Shown here: positions 57,180-64,000 of the stretch, piece after piece
How the letters are laid out: the number at the start of each line of letters is the position of its first letter
Position numbering within the stretch: the stretch's first letter is position 1
NCBI RefSeq assembly: GCF_021372645.1
Contig: NZ_JAJFUC010000015.1
Span: 62,001-126,000 of the forward strand
DNA length: 64,000 nucleotides
Source: Clostridium sp.
GTDB taxonomy: Bacteria > Bacillota > Clostridia > Clostridiales > Clostridiaceae
Reading direction: 5' to 3'
Position numbers and translations under genes: made by a program
The notes under the pieces: model-generated
What the model saw: the letters and a program-made list of their open reading frames with translations, nothing else
What the model was told of the DNA's origin: nothing
The model's database searches: none

Positions 57180-57608
57180 GTGAAAACTTATACGATTTAT
57201 AAGTGTGAAATATGTGGTTATGAAGATACAAATATTGAAAAAGTAAAAGAATGCGAAGCACAAGGCAAACCTAAAATTCTTGTTAATATAAGTGATAAAA
57301 TTAAATTTAAAGATTGCGATGAAACACCAATTGCAAAAGAAATTTTGAATTATGATTCTTTTCGTTATATGGGAATGAATTATTCTGATAGAAGAAATTG
57401 GGATAAGTGTTATATTTATGGACAAGAATTAAAAGAATATACTGTTATTGATATTTTTTGTAACGGTCATTCTATTGAATATTATTTAGGAGGAGAAAAT
57501 TCTTCTGCTTTTCAATGGGGGACACATTTTAATCGCTATCAAGATAATTACTATCCTAAAATTATTGGGAATGAATTAATGAAAAAGATTTTGGATTTAT
57601 ATAATTAA
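57180..57608 (+). CDS. Rubredoxin-like zinc-finger protein, 142 aa
   Basis: N-terminal YKCEICGYEDTNIEKVKECE zinc finger (one more Cys than His visible), then a beta-rich domain. GTG start behind AAAGGAGG. Function unknown. Confidence 0.55.
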   Translation: MKTYTIYKCEICGYEDTNIEKVKECEAQGKPKILVNISDKIKFKDCDETPIAKEILNYDSFRYMGMNYSDRRNWDKCYIYGQELKEYTVIDIFCNGHSIEYYLGGENSSAFQWGTHFNRYQDNYYPKIIGNELMKKILDLYN

Positions 57609-57654
57609 TTCCAAATCGGTATTTTATAATGAATTAAATAAAGGAGATAAAATT

Positions 57655-57819
57655 ATGGATAACCTTAAAATTATTAAAATTGGTGATCAAGAATATGTTA
57701 AATTATTTGATTATACTTGCAGTAAATGTGGTAAGCCTATAAGCAAAAATGAATGGTGGGATTGGGATATGTGTGAAGAATGTATAATAAAAATTAATTC
57801 TAAAGTTAATTCCAAATAG
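57655..57819 (+). CDS. Zinc-finger microprotein, 54 aa
   Basis: A treble-clef-like C-x2-C .. C-x2-C (CSKCGKPI ... MCEECIIKI). AAAGGAG site 9 nt before the ATG. Confidence 0.55.
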   Translation: MDNLKIIKIGDQEYVKLFDYTCSKCGKPISKNEWWDWDMCEECIIKINSKVNSK

Positions 57820-57855
57820 ACATTCTGTTAGGTTTTAAGAAAGGATGTTAAATTA

Positions 57856-58101
57856 ATGAAAAATTTTAAATTTGAGAATGAAAAATACTTGTGTAACAAA
57901 TGTAATAAAGAAAATCCAGTAGTAATAATTACTGGTGGAAAAGTTTATTGGAATTTAGATGGATATAAAATGGTAGATGCCGAAGTATTTGATAAAAGAA
58001 AAATAGTGTTAGAGTGTACTTGTGGCAATACAGAAAATGTAACTGATGAAGTGAGAACTATGAATGACTACCTGTTTTTGAAAAAACAAAACCAAATGTA
58101 G
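57856..58101 (+). CDS. Zinc-ribbon protein, 81 aa
   Basis: Zinc ribbon with CNKCNKENPVV and a second pair CTCGN. GAAAGGATG site. Function unknown. Confidence 0.55.
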   Translation: MKNFKFENEKYLCNKCNKENPVVIITGGKVYWNLDGYKMVDAEVFDKRKIVLECTCGNTENVTDEVRTMNDYLFLKKQNQM

Positions 58102-58127
58102 ACTTAGTATTAATATTGGAGGTTAAT

Positions 58128-58286
58128 ATGAAAAAATTTAGAATTATTGAAAGAAGAGATGATTATAATTCTGCTCACTATATTGAATGTAATATATGTG
58201 AACAAATTAGTCCGTTTGCAGTAAAAATAGAAAATCAATTTATTATAATATTTATGGATGAAGTTATAAAAGTTGAAGAGTGTTAA
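58128..58286 (+). CDS. Hypothetical protein, 52 aa
   Basis: A 52-codon gene behind TGGAGG (MKKFRIIERRDDYNSAHYIE); a CNIC pair and C-terminal Cys may bind metal. Followed by a 12-bp hairpin (TTGGTTAAAAGA / TCTTTTAACCAA). Confidence 0.5.
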   Translation: MKKFRIIERRDDYNSAHYIECNICEQISPFAVKIENQFIIIFMDEVIKVEEC

Positions 58287-58352
58287 CACAAAAACATCAT
58301 TTGGTTAAAAGAACTCTTTTAACCAAGAAAAATAAGAAAGGAAATATAAATA

Positions 58353-59006
58353 TTGAGAAAACTTAATGAAAATATACGAGAAACGGATGTAGTAAAAGAA
58401 CGTAAATGTACCAACTGTAATGAATGGTTTCCTGAAACAGAAGAATACTTTTATATGAGAAATAAGAATAAACCCGAAAGAGGTTTTCAAACCGAATGTA
58501 GAAAATGCACAAGTAAAAGATCATATCAATATAAATTAAATAATCCTGAATGGGCAGCTATACAAAAGGAAAAATACCGACAAACAGAGAGTTTTAGTAT
58601 TTCAAATAGAAAAACTGCCCAAAAACGAAGAGAGATACAAAAAGAATGGCAAAGAAATAATAAAGATAAAATTAATCAATATAATTTAGAAAGAGACTTA
58701 CATAAAAAACATAAAATAACAAAAGAAGAATTAGATAGATTATATAATTATGCAAATTATTCTTGTATGTATTGTGGCATATCTGAATTAGAATCATTTA
58801 GATTATATCATGAACGATTACATAAAGATCATGCCTATAATAATGGTAGTAACAAAATAGATAATTGTATTTTGGCATGTAAGAGTTGTAATAGTTGGAA
58901 GCATACAAAGGATTGGGATGAATGGTATACCTCTGATAAATCAATATATACTCAAGAAAGATTTGATAAAATACAAGCATGGTTAAATCGAGATTTTAAT
59001 GATTAA
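58353..59006 (+). CDS. HNH homing endonuclease, 217 aa
   Basis: Zinc pairs (CTNCNEWFPETEEYF, CRKCTSKRS), a basic helix, then an HNH core (CMYCGISE, LHKDHAYNNG, CILACKSCNSWK). Paralogue of 48258-49154. TTG start behind AAAGGAAATATAAATA. Confidence 0.8.
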   Translation: MRKLNENIRETDVVKERKCTNCNEWFPETEEYFYMRNKNKPERGFQTECRKCTSKRSYQYKLNNPEWAAIQKEKYRQTESFSISNRKTAQKRREIQKEWQRNNKDKINQYNLERDLHKKHKITKEELDRLYNYANYSCMYCGISELESFRLYHERLHKDHAYNNGSNKIDNCILACKSCNSWKHTKDWDEWYTSDKSIYTQERFDKIQAWLNRDFND

Positions 59007-59037
59007 AGTAAACTATTGATTTTATTTTAATATTTTA

Positions 59038-59058
59038 GTAAAATGGTAATATAAAATA
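59038..59058 (+). promoter_or_regulatory. Conserved TAAAATGG-TAATATAAAATA element
   Basis: GTAAAATG-G-TAATATAAAATA, 25 nt before the 45-aa gene and ~7 nt before its ribosome-binding site. A variant of the recurrent promoter-like element. Confidence 0.45.
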
Positions 59059-59082
59059 ATTGAAAGGAGAGTATAATACATA

Positions 59083-59220
59083 ATGTGGGATAAACTACCG
59101 AGAGAAGAAAAGATAAAAATCGTTAATGCCAGATTAGAAGAAGTAGATATTCAAATCAAAGAGCTTTGTGATATAAGAGAAATATTAGAAGCTGGACAAT
59201 TAGAATTAAGGTTAAAATAA
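59083..59220 (+). CDS. Helical microprotein, 45 aa
   Basis: A 45-codon gene (MWDKLPREEKIKIVNARLEE) behind GAAAGGAGAG. A predicted coiled coil or helical hairpin. Function unknown. Confidence 0.5.
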   Translation: MWDKLPREEKIKIVNARLEEVDIQIKELCDIREILEAGQLELRLK

Positions 59221-59259
59221 AATAGAAAAATAAATATACATGGAGAAGGAGTAAATATA

Positions 59260-59514
59260 TTGAAACAACAAACTAATATAATAGATTATAACCCAGATGA
59301 TATTTTACTTATATGTAATAATGTAGAGCAAGCAATAGAACATCTTATCGTAGAATTTAAGACTTTGAATAAACAAGAAAAAGCTGAAATAATAGTTATG
59401 TTTGAAAATTCAAATACATATGTGGGACAATTATTAAAAACTATTTATGAAAACAGTAAACCGAAAAAGAAAAGTAAAAAGAGTAATAATGTAGATGAAA
59501 AAGTAAAGGAATAA
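59260..59514 (+). CDS. Hypothetical helical protein, 84 aa
   Basis: Helical body and Lys-rich tail (KPKKKSKKSNNVDEKV). TTG start behind GAGAAGGAG. It precedes the RNase H gene by 3 nt, so the two are coupled. Confidence 0.5.
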   Translation: MKQQTNIIDYNPDDILLICNNVEQAIEHLIVEFKTLNKQEKAEIIVMFENSNTYVGQLLKTIYENSKPKKKSKKSNNVDEKVKE

Positions 59515-59517
59515 ATT

Positions 59518-59973
59518 ATGGATAATATAATATATATCTTCAATGACGGTGGGTGTCGGGGAAACGGTAAAGAAAATAATATTGGAGGATGGGGTTGTGT
59601 TCTCCTATATAACGGTAAGATTAAAGAAATATATGGTAGTGCTAGAAATACTACAAACAATCAAATGGAATTAACATCTTGCATTGAAGCACTTAAAGCA
59701 ATTAAAAACAAATCAATCTCTGTAAAAGTTACTATGGATAGTCAATATGTAGTTAAGGGTATAACCGAATGGATTTATAATTGGATTAAAAAAGGATGGA
59801 AAACTTCAACAAAGAAGTCTGTTGAGAATAAAGAATTATGGAAAGAGTTATTAGAATTGAAAAATCAGTTTAGTGATATTAAGTTTTTAAATTGTAAAGG
59901 TCATTCAGATAATGAAGGTAATAATAGAGCAGATGAGTTAGTTAATATTGCTATGGATGAGATAGAAAGTTAA
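59518..59973 (+). CDS. rnhA: Ribonuclease HI
   Basis: 151 residues with all four catalytic acids: D10 (IFNDGGCRGNG), E51 (NNQMELTS), D74 (TMDSQYVVKG) and the C-terminal Asp in NNRADELV, plus the HxG-type GHSDNEGN loop and KNKELWKELL helix. It degrades RNA in RNA-DNA hybrids, removing primers or R-loops during phage replication. Confidence 0.92.
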   Translation: MDNIIYIFNDGGCRGNGKENNIGGWGCVLLYNGKIKEIYGSARNTTNNQMELTSCIEALKAIKNKSISVKVTMDSQYVVKGITEWIYNWIKKGWKTSTKKSVENKELWKELLELKNQFSDIKFLNCKGHSDNEGNNRADELVNIAMDEIES

Positions 59974-60019
59974 AACCAATTATTCGTTTGGATTAATTAT
60001 TTAAAAAGCAGGTGTATTA

Positions 60020-60268
60020 ATGGAAGATGAAAAAATTATTTATACTTTAAAATCCGGTTATGAAATGATGTTAGATAAAAATGCTCAGTTAAAAGCAGAA
60101 TTAAAATCTTTACAAAGATGTTATGATGTTACTAATCAATCATGGAAAGAAATACAAGAAGAGAATAATAAATTAAAAATAGTGATACAAAAAGCAATTG
60201 ATTATATAGAGGGAGAAAGAACGGCATATGATGCCTTAGGGTTGCTTAGAAGAAGTTTAAATAAATGA
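60020..60268 (+). CDS. Coiled-coil protein, 82 aa
   Basis: Helical coiled coil (QLKAELKSLQRCYDVTNQSW). AAAGCAGG site. Function unknown. Confidence 0.5.
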   Translation: MEDEKIIYTLKSGYEMMLDKNAQLKAELKSLQRCYDVTNQSWKEIQEENNKLKIVIQKAIDYIEGERTAYDALGLLRRSLNK

Positions 60269-60493
60269 TTGCTTTTGTTCAAATTTAAAGGAGATGATAT
60301 TATTAATATAAGAATATTTTTACGGACATTAGGTTGGTTTTATGCAATTGCTTATGGAATATTCTTTTTGGCTGCAACATCCATCGGGAATGAATTTGGA
60401 TTTATAAAATATACAGGTTTTAGTCAAGCAGATTTAGTATATCTATTATTTGCGGTAGGGGTAGCATTAGTAAGATCAAATAAAGAGGAATAG
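60269..60493 (+). CDS. Two-helix membrane protein, 74 aa
   Basis: Two hydrophobic helices (WFYAIAYGIFFLAAT; LVYLLFAVGVALV) separated by a short loop, a holin-like size and shape. The start is uncertain: TTG 60269 abuts the previous stop without a clear site, whereas AAAGGAG at ~60287 would suit an ATT near 60299. Confidence 0.45.
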   Translation: MLLFKFKGDDIINIRIFLRTLGWFYAIAYGIFFLAATSIGNEFGFIKYTGFSQADLVYLLFAVGVALVRSNKEE

Positions 60494-60510
60494 AAAGAAG
60501 GAATTGATTA

Positions 60511-61032
60511 GTGGAAAAATTTTTTATTGTTACCGAAGATTCAAAATTACATAATGAATATATAAAATACAAGAATAATATTGAGCAAATTAGATTATTA
60601 GTTAAAGAATTTTTAGAAGAAAATAATATTGAAACAACTTTATATGGTTATTCTGGAGATGAATTAGCTATTATTCCTACAGAAAATGATATAAATAATT
60701 TTGGTAAATTTCTAGGAAAAGAGTTTCAAGATGGTTTACGTTATTTTAAAAAGAACACTAAAATTGCAAAGATATGGGCAAATAAATTAGAAAGTAATAA
60801 TATAAAAGTATTGCATAAACCTTATGTGCAATTTTATTTTAGGACTAGTTTCAGTGGCAAAAGTTATACAAGATTATTTGATATTGATAATGTAGTTTAT
60901 TGTTCTTATAGACATGTAGGGGAAGGAGAAATAGATAATCCTGAAGGTATGACTGAGATTAAAGCAAGTAAGTTTTGGGAAATTATTGAGAATGAAGAAG
61001 AGAGAAGGAAAGAAAATAATACTTGTAATTAA
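60511..61032 (+). CDS. Hypothetical protein, 173 aa (GTG start)
   Basis: Helical N-terminus and a beta-rich second half (VQFYFRTSFSGKSYTRLF). GAAAGAAGG site. No family recognised. Confidence 0.55.
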   Translation: MEKFFIVTEDSKLHNEYIKYKNNIEQIRLLVKEFLEENNIETTLYGYSGDELAIIPTENDINNFGKFLGKEFQDGLRYFKKNTKIAKIWANKLESNNIKVLHKPYVQFYFRTSFSGKSYTRLFDIDNVVYCSYRHVGEGEIDNPEGMTEIKASKFWEIIENEEERRKENNTCN

Positions 61033-61044
61033 ATTTATATAGTA

Positions 61045-61065
61045 TTAAAATAATAATATAAATAT
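61045..61065 (+). promoter_or_regulatory. Conserved TTAAAATA-N-TAATATAAATAT element
   Basis: TTAAAATA-A-TAATATAAATAT, ending 4 nt before the AGGAGG site of the 104-aa gene. No sigma-A -35 box is visible at the right distance. Confidence 0.55.
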
Positions 61066-61081
61066 AAAAGGAGGTAAAATT

Positions 61082-61396
61082 ATGAATTTAGAATTTAATA
61101 TTTACGAACTTAAAGAAGATTCCAAGCAATATAATGCCCTAATTGAAAAATCCAAATCACCTAATAATTTTATTATTGTTGGCGAAGAAAAGGATTGGTA
61201 TAAAGCTCATATGATTGATGACAGAGGTCTTTGTTTGATTGATGGATTAACAGTAGATGAATTTTCATTATTGATTGATAAAAACGATCTACAAATTAAA
61301 ACTAATGGTTTTAGTAGAGAAATCATGGAAATGGACATACCTAAGAAATATCTTACCATAAATATTATTGAAAATATCCAAAGATTAAATACCTAG
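61082..61396 (+). CDS. Hypothetical protein, 104 aa
   Basis: Alpha/beta protein (FNIYELKEDSKQYNALIEKS), AAGGAGG site 8 nt from ATG. Directly behind a copy of the recurrent promoter-like element. Confidence 0.55.
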   Translation: MNLEFNIYELKEDSKQYNALIEKSKSPNNFIIVGEEKDWYKAHMIDDRGLCLIDGLTVDEFSLLIDKNDLQIKTNGFSREIMEMDIPKKYLTINIIENIQRLNT

Positions 61397-61471
61397 AAAT
61401 TGGCATTTGTAAAATAGAAAAACTACATAAAATGTTGTTTTTGTCTTAATTTAAGAAAGGAAAGTTTATTT

Positions 61472-61858
61472 ATGGATATAAAAACTAAATTATCAATAGG
61501 TGATAAAATAATTGTTATTTGGAGTAATACAAATACAATTCATGAAACTTGTTTAGTTTGTAATGGGCAAAAACGAGTTTCACTTAGTAATAAAGAATAT
61601 GAATGTCCTGAATGTTATGGAAATGGTTATTCTGAAAGATATGAACCTGAGTGTTGGAGAATAGCGGAAAGTGAATGGACGCCCAAAAGAAGCAAAGTAA
61701 AAAGAATAGAGGTTGATATTAAGAAAAATGAAATTGATATAAAATACTTCCCTTGGGGTGAATCAGGTAATTATTTTTATGAAAAAGATTGTTTTGCTAC
61801 AGTAGAAGAAGCTCAAACAGAATGTGACAAAAGAAATAAAATCATTACCAAAGCCTAA
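61472..61858 (+). CDS. DnaJ-type zinc-finger protein, 128 aa
   Basis: The CLVCNGQKRVSL ... ECPECYGNGYSE segment is a CxxCxGxG-type zinc finger like that of DnaJ. The rest is beta-rich. Function unknown. Confidence 0.55.
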   Translation: MDIKTKLSIGDKIIVIWSNTNTIHETCLVCNGQKRVSLSNKEYECPECYGNGYSERYEPECWRIAESEWTPKRSKVKRIEVDIKKNEIDIKYFPWGESGNYFYEKDCFATVEEAQTECDKRNKIITKA

Positions 61859-61883
61859 TTTCATTTTATGTTAGGAGGTAATA

Positions 61884-62243
61884 ATGAAATATTATTTTGC
61901 CAGTATGGAAGATTTTAATAATGTTGAACTTAAACCAAGAATACCTATAGATAGAATGAAAATAGAGAATGATTATACTGAAAGAATTTGTGTATCGCAA
62001 AGTATAGTGGGTTGCCTTACTGCTCTACGTAAATTTGACCTAAATGATATTGTTTATATATATGAATGTGAAAGTAATAATGTATATCAACCTACAACCG
62101 AAGAAGTTCCTGATGTTTGTTTTACAGGTGAAGAATGGATTCTAGAACCAGTTACTATGAAGTATTTTATGACTATAATAATCGTGAATAAAAAATGGTT
62201 TAAAATTAATAATATGGATTTAGCTGTTTATGAATTTAATTAA
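61884..62243 (+). CDS. Hypothetical protein, 119 aa
   Basis: An N-terminal part FASMEDFNNVELKPRIP and following CVSQSIVGCLTALR suggest a small phage domain related to toxin-like barrels; no confident family. TAGGAGG site. Confidence 0.5.
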   Translation: MKYYFASMEDFNNVELKPRIPIDRMKIENDYTERICVSQSIVGCLTALRKFDLNDIVYIYECESNNVYQPTTEEVPDVCFTGEEWILEPVTMKYFMTIIIVNKKWFKINNMDLAVYEFN

Positions 62244-62271
62244 AGAAATATTATAAAAGGATGATATGGTA

Positions 62272-62478
62272 ATGAGATGGAAATTTGAATTAACTAGTTC
62301 TCAAATAGATAAAATTAAACAATGGGATAACCCCAAAACTGGTCACAAATGCACCATAAATAAACAAGGTGATGTTACAGGTGCTAGATTGGAATATATA
62401 TTTATTCCTACGGGGTTAGGGGATATTGTTAGAGTTAAATGTGATTGTGGTGCAATGTTAGATGTTACTGAGTATTAG
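62272..62478 (+). CDS. Hypothetical protein, 68 aa
   Basis: Starts at ATG 62272 or 62266 (AAAGGATG site). Beta-rich C-terminus with CDCGA. Its stop codon is inside the outer stem of the RNA at 62471-62566. Confidence 0.5.
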   Translation: MRWKFELTSSQIDKIKQWDNPKTGHKCTINKQGDVTGARLEYIFIPTGLGDIVRVKCDCGAMLDVTEY

Positions 62479-62566
62479 GGTTAGAAATAAAAATGAGCCA
62501 AAATAAATTGACTCATTTTCACTCTCTTCATTAATCTATTAAATTAATGGTGAGAACCCTAATACT
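62471..62566 (+). ncRNA. Three-way-junction RNA of unknown class
   Basis: A perfect 12-bp outer stem (AGTATTAGGGTT / AACCCTAATACT) encloses two hairpins: AAAATGAG / CTCATTTT and CATTAAT / ATTAATG. Junction strands are AGAAATA, CACTCTCTT and GTGAG. It does not have hammerhead core bases. The first hairpin plus TTTT might also terminate transcription. Confidence 0.55.
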
Positions 62567-62664
62567 ATAATTAACAATTCTAGCATTATCTATACATGTA
62601 AATAATGGTAGATAAATTACAACCAATTTTCTCTTTGGTGTACTTTAAAAGAAAGGAGTTAATT

Positions 62665-62925
62665 ATGGATTTTAGTAACTTAAAAGATTATTATAAACGG
62701 ACAGAAATTGAGAATATTCATTGGGAAATATTTAAAGAATCTGGTGATTACAAAAATTATTTAATCGGAGTTGCACAAGGCTTATATAGTATTTATGATT
62801 TAATTAATACATATAAAGATCAAGTAAATGATAATGAAGATTGGTTAAAAGTTATTAAATATGCAGTTGGTCAAGATGAACAGGTAAGCGAATATTTTGA
62901 TAGATTGTCAAAGAAAAAATCTTAA
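62665..62925 (+). CDS. Hypothetical protein, 86 aa
   Basis: ATG 62665 chosen behind GAAAGGAG; a longer frame from 62605 lacks a site. Acidic helical protein (NLKDYYKRTEIENIHWEIFK). Function unknown. Confidence 0.55.
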   Translation: MDFSNLKDYYKRTEIENIHWEIFKESGDYKNYLIGVAQGLYSIYDLINTYKDQVNDNEDWLKVIKYAVGQDEQVSEYFDRLSKKKS

Positions 62926-62981
62926 TCAATTCTAGTCTTTATCATGATTTAGATTACTATTGCTATTTTTCAACTGTTGTA

Positions 62982-63002
62982 TTAAAATGATAATATAAAT
63001 AT
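62982..63002 (+). promoter_or_regulatory. Conserved TTAAAATG-N-TAATATAAATAT element
   Basis: TTAAAATG-A-TAATATAAATAT, 19 nt before the 87-aa gene and just 5' of its GAAAGGAG site. Confidence 0.55.
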
Positions 63003-63020
63003 ATAGAAAGGAGAATACAT

Positions 63021-63284
63021 ATGAAACAAATAGATATTCTTTATATGGTTAAGGATTTAAATGATGAATTATGTAATCTAAGTCCTGAATTATATGATGA
63101 TGGGTCATGCTATAATTTCGTATCTACAGGATGGGTTGATGTGGTTACATTTTGTGATCATTGTTTGTATTGTTCTGAAATTGATTCCGAAGAAGATATA
63201 GAAAATGCTGGTGGGTTTAAAGAGTATCTTATTCAACAAAGAGATAGGTTTATAGATTTGTTGGTTAAGATGAAAGGTAACTAA
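63021..63284 (+). CDS. Hypothetical protein, 87 aa
   Basis: Acidic protein with a Cys pair (CDHCLYCSE). First gene after the promoter-like element at 62982. Function unknown. Confidence 0.55.
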   Translation: MKQIDILYMVKDLNDELCNLSPELYDDGSCYNFVSTGWVDVVTFCDHCLYCSEIDSEEDIENAGGFKEYLIQQRDRFIDLLVKMKGN

Positions 63285-63288
63285 TAAT

Positions 63289-63459
63289 ATGAATGATAAA
63301 ATTTTAAATCTATTAACTAAGAATGGATTTTTCAAATTAACCAGAGAAGAAAGATTAGAGAAACATAAGGAATTTATTAAAAATATTCCTTACGTGTTAA
63401 GTAGTGAAGAAAAAGAAGAATTAGTGAAAATAATCAATAATGAAAATACCAATATATAG
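63289..63459 (+). CDS. Hypothetical protein, 56 aa
   Basis: A 56-codon helical gene (MNDKILNLLTKNGFFKLTRE) starting 4 nt after the previous stop. No strong site, so probably translated by coupling. Confidence 0.45.
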   Translation: MNDKILNLLTKNGFFKLTREERLEKHKEFIKNIPYVLSSEEKEELVKIINNENTNI

Positions 63460-63516
63460 GCATTTGTAAATAAAAATAATTGAACCAAATGAATGTTTTA
63501 TTGAAAGTGAGAATAT

Positions 63517-63732
63517 ATGAAAAAATTAAAATGGTTAATGACAGAAGAGGAAAAGAGTAATGAAGTAAAAAAGAGGATAAAGAGAGCTGTTACTGCTATG
63601 TATAATGCTTGTAAAACATCTTATGCGGATAATGGGTGTAAAGGATGTCCATTTAGCGTGTCTATAGGATGTAAATTATATGGTCATCCTATTGAATGGG
63701 AAGATAAGGTTAAAGAATTGAAAAATATATAA
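63517..63732 (+). CDS. Small Cys-rich protein, 71 aa
   Basis: Basic helix (EKSNEVKKRIKRAVTAMYNA) followed by four Cys in CKTSYADNGCKGCPF and GCKLYG, suggesting metal binding. Function unknown. Confidence 0.5.
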   Translation: MKKLKWLMTEEEKSNEVKKRIKRAVTAMYNACKTSYADNGCKGCPFSVSIGCKLYGHPIEWEDKVKELKNI

Positions 63733-63771
63733 AAGATAACTATGGTAATGATTTGGAAAGGAGAAATTATT

Positions 63772-63999
63772 ATGCCAGATGTATATATAAATTCAATAAA
63801 AGAAGTAGTGGCTAAAGATGGAGATTTATCTTGGAAATATGTAATTAAAGATATTGGGGATGAAGGTGTGTTTATAGAATATTATGAGATAAGTCTTGAC
63901 GGTAAAAGAAATTGGGAAAAGAAATCTGATTTTAGAATTGATTTGTTTTGTGCAAAACAGGTTTTTGAAACAGGTCTTAAAGTTTTTAGTGAAATTTAA
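63772..63999 (+). CDS. Hypothetical protein, 75 aa
   Basis: ATG 63772 chosen behind GAAAGGAG; the frame from 63742 lacks a site. Beta-rich protein (VYINSIKEVVAKDGDLSWKY). It ends one base before the window end. Confidence 0.5.
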   Translation: MPDVYINSIKEVVAKDGDLSWKYVIKDIGDEGVFIEYYEISLDGKRNWEKKSDFRIDLFCAKQVFETGLKVFSEI

Positions 64000-64000
64000 T

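Overview
The window is a 64-kb piece of a low-GC (roughly 28-30% by eye) temperate phage or prophage of a Firmicute, most likely a Clostridia-type host. The evidence is strong AGGAGG ribosome-binding sites, many short overlapping genes, a complete head and packaging module, a tyrosine recombinase, LexA-type SOS boxes, and agr-type peptide signalling genes of clostridial flavour. A YonO-like single-chain RNA polymerase sits close to an HU gene and a PhoH gene, and an integrase-like protein resembles the SPbeta regulator MrpR. Both suggest a distant relative of SPbeta-type phages.

Layout. Positions 1-26.7 kb are transcribed leftward. Reading from the right end of this arm: tyrosine recombinase, winged-helix replication protein with paired 19-bp repeats upstream, UvrD/Rep-type helicase, small genes, and an RNA polymerase with the DxDGD motif that is interrupted by a group I intron carrying a GIY-YIG endonuclease. 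Then come PIN-PhoH, HU, Hsp20, a tRNA-Thr, a metallophosphoesterase, terminase small and large subunits, portal, protease/scaffold, decoration protein, major capsid protein and head-tail connector candidates. Free-standing homing-type endonucleases are scattered between them. Positions 26.7-28 kb are a non-coding divergence region with a 234-nt tract lacking C, tandem SOS boxes, inverted repeats and a terminator. Positions 28-64 kb are transcribed rightward and hold about 80 small genes, most of them unrecognisable.

The rightward arm has two unusual parts. Between 28 and 37 kb the spacers hold a hammerhead ribozyme, a pistol-type ribozyme and at least five copies of a two-stem RNA element. 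This stretch is also saturated with ATAACAG (about 50 copies on the + strand, in all frames and often in predicted RNA loops). Between 49.1 and 56.3 kb lies a communication and decision module: a DUF5317-like membrane protein, an AgrC-like receptor without its kinase, an AgrD-like pre-peptide whose predicted ring residue is Ser, an HTH-MazF fusion, an AgrB-like peptidase, then an SOS-boxed promoter leading to a DGQHR protein, an MrpR-like integrase-fold protein and an HTH protein. I read this as a phage quorum-sensing circuit attached to a lysis-lysogeny switch, comparable in logic to arbitrium but built from agr parts.

Promoters fall into two apparent classes. Vegetative sigma-A sites (TTGACA/TTGCGT, 16-18 bp, TATAAT-like) are frequent in the rightward arm. 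A second sequence, TTAAAATA-N-TAATATAAATA, recurs almost unchanged on both arms and may be a phage-specific (late) promoter. Function statements for small genes are withheld where no family is recognisable. All family assignments come from reading motifs, not from searches.
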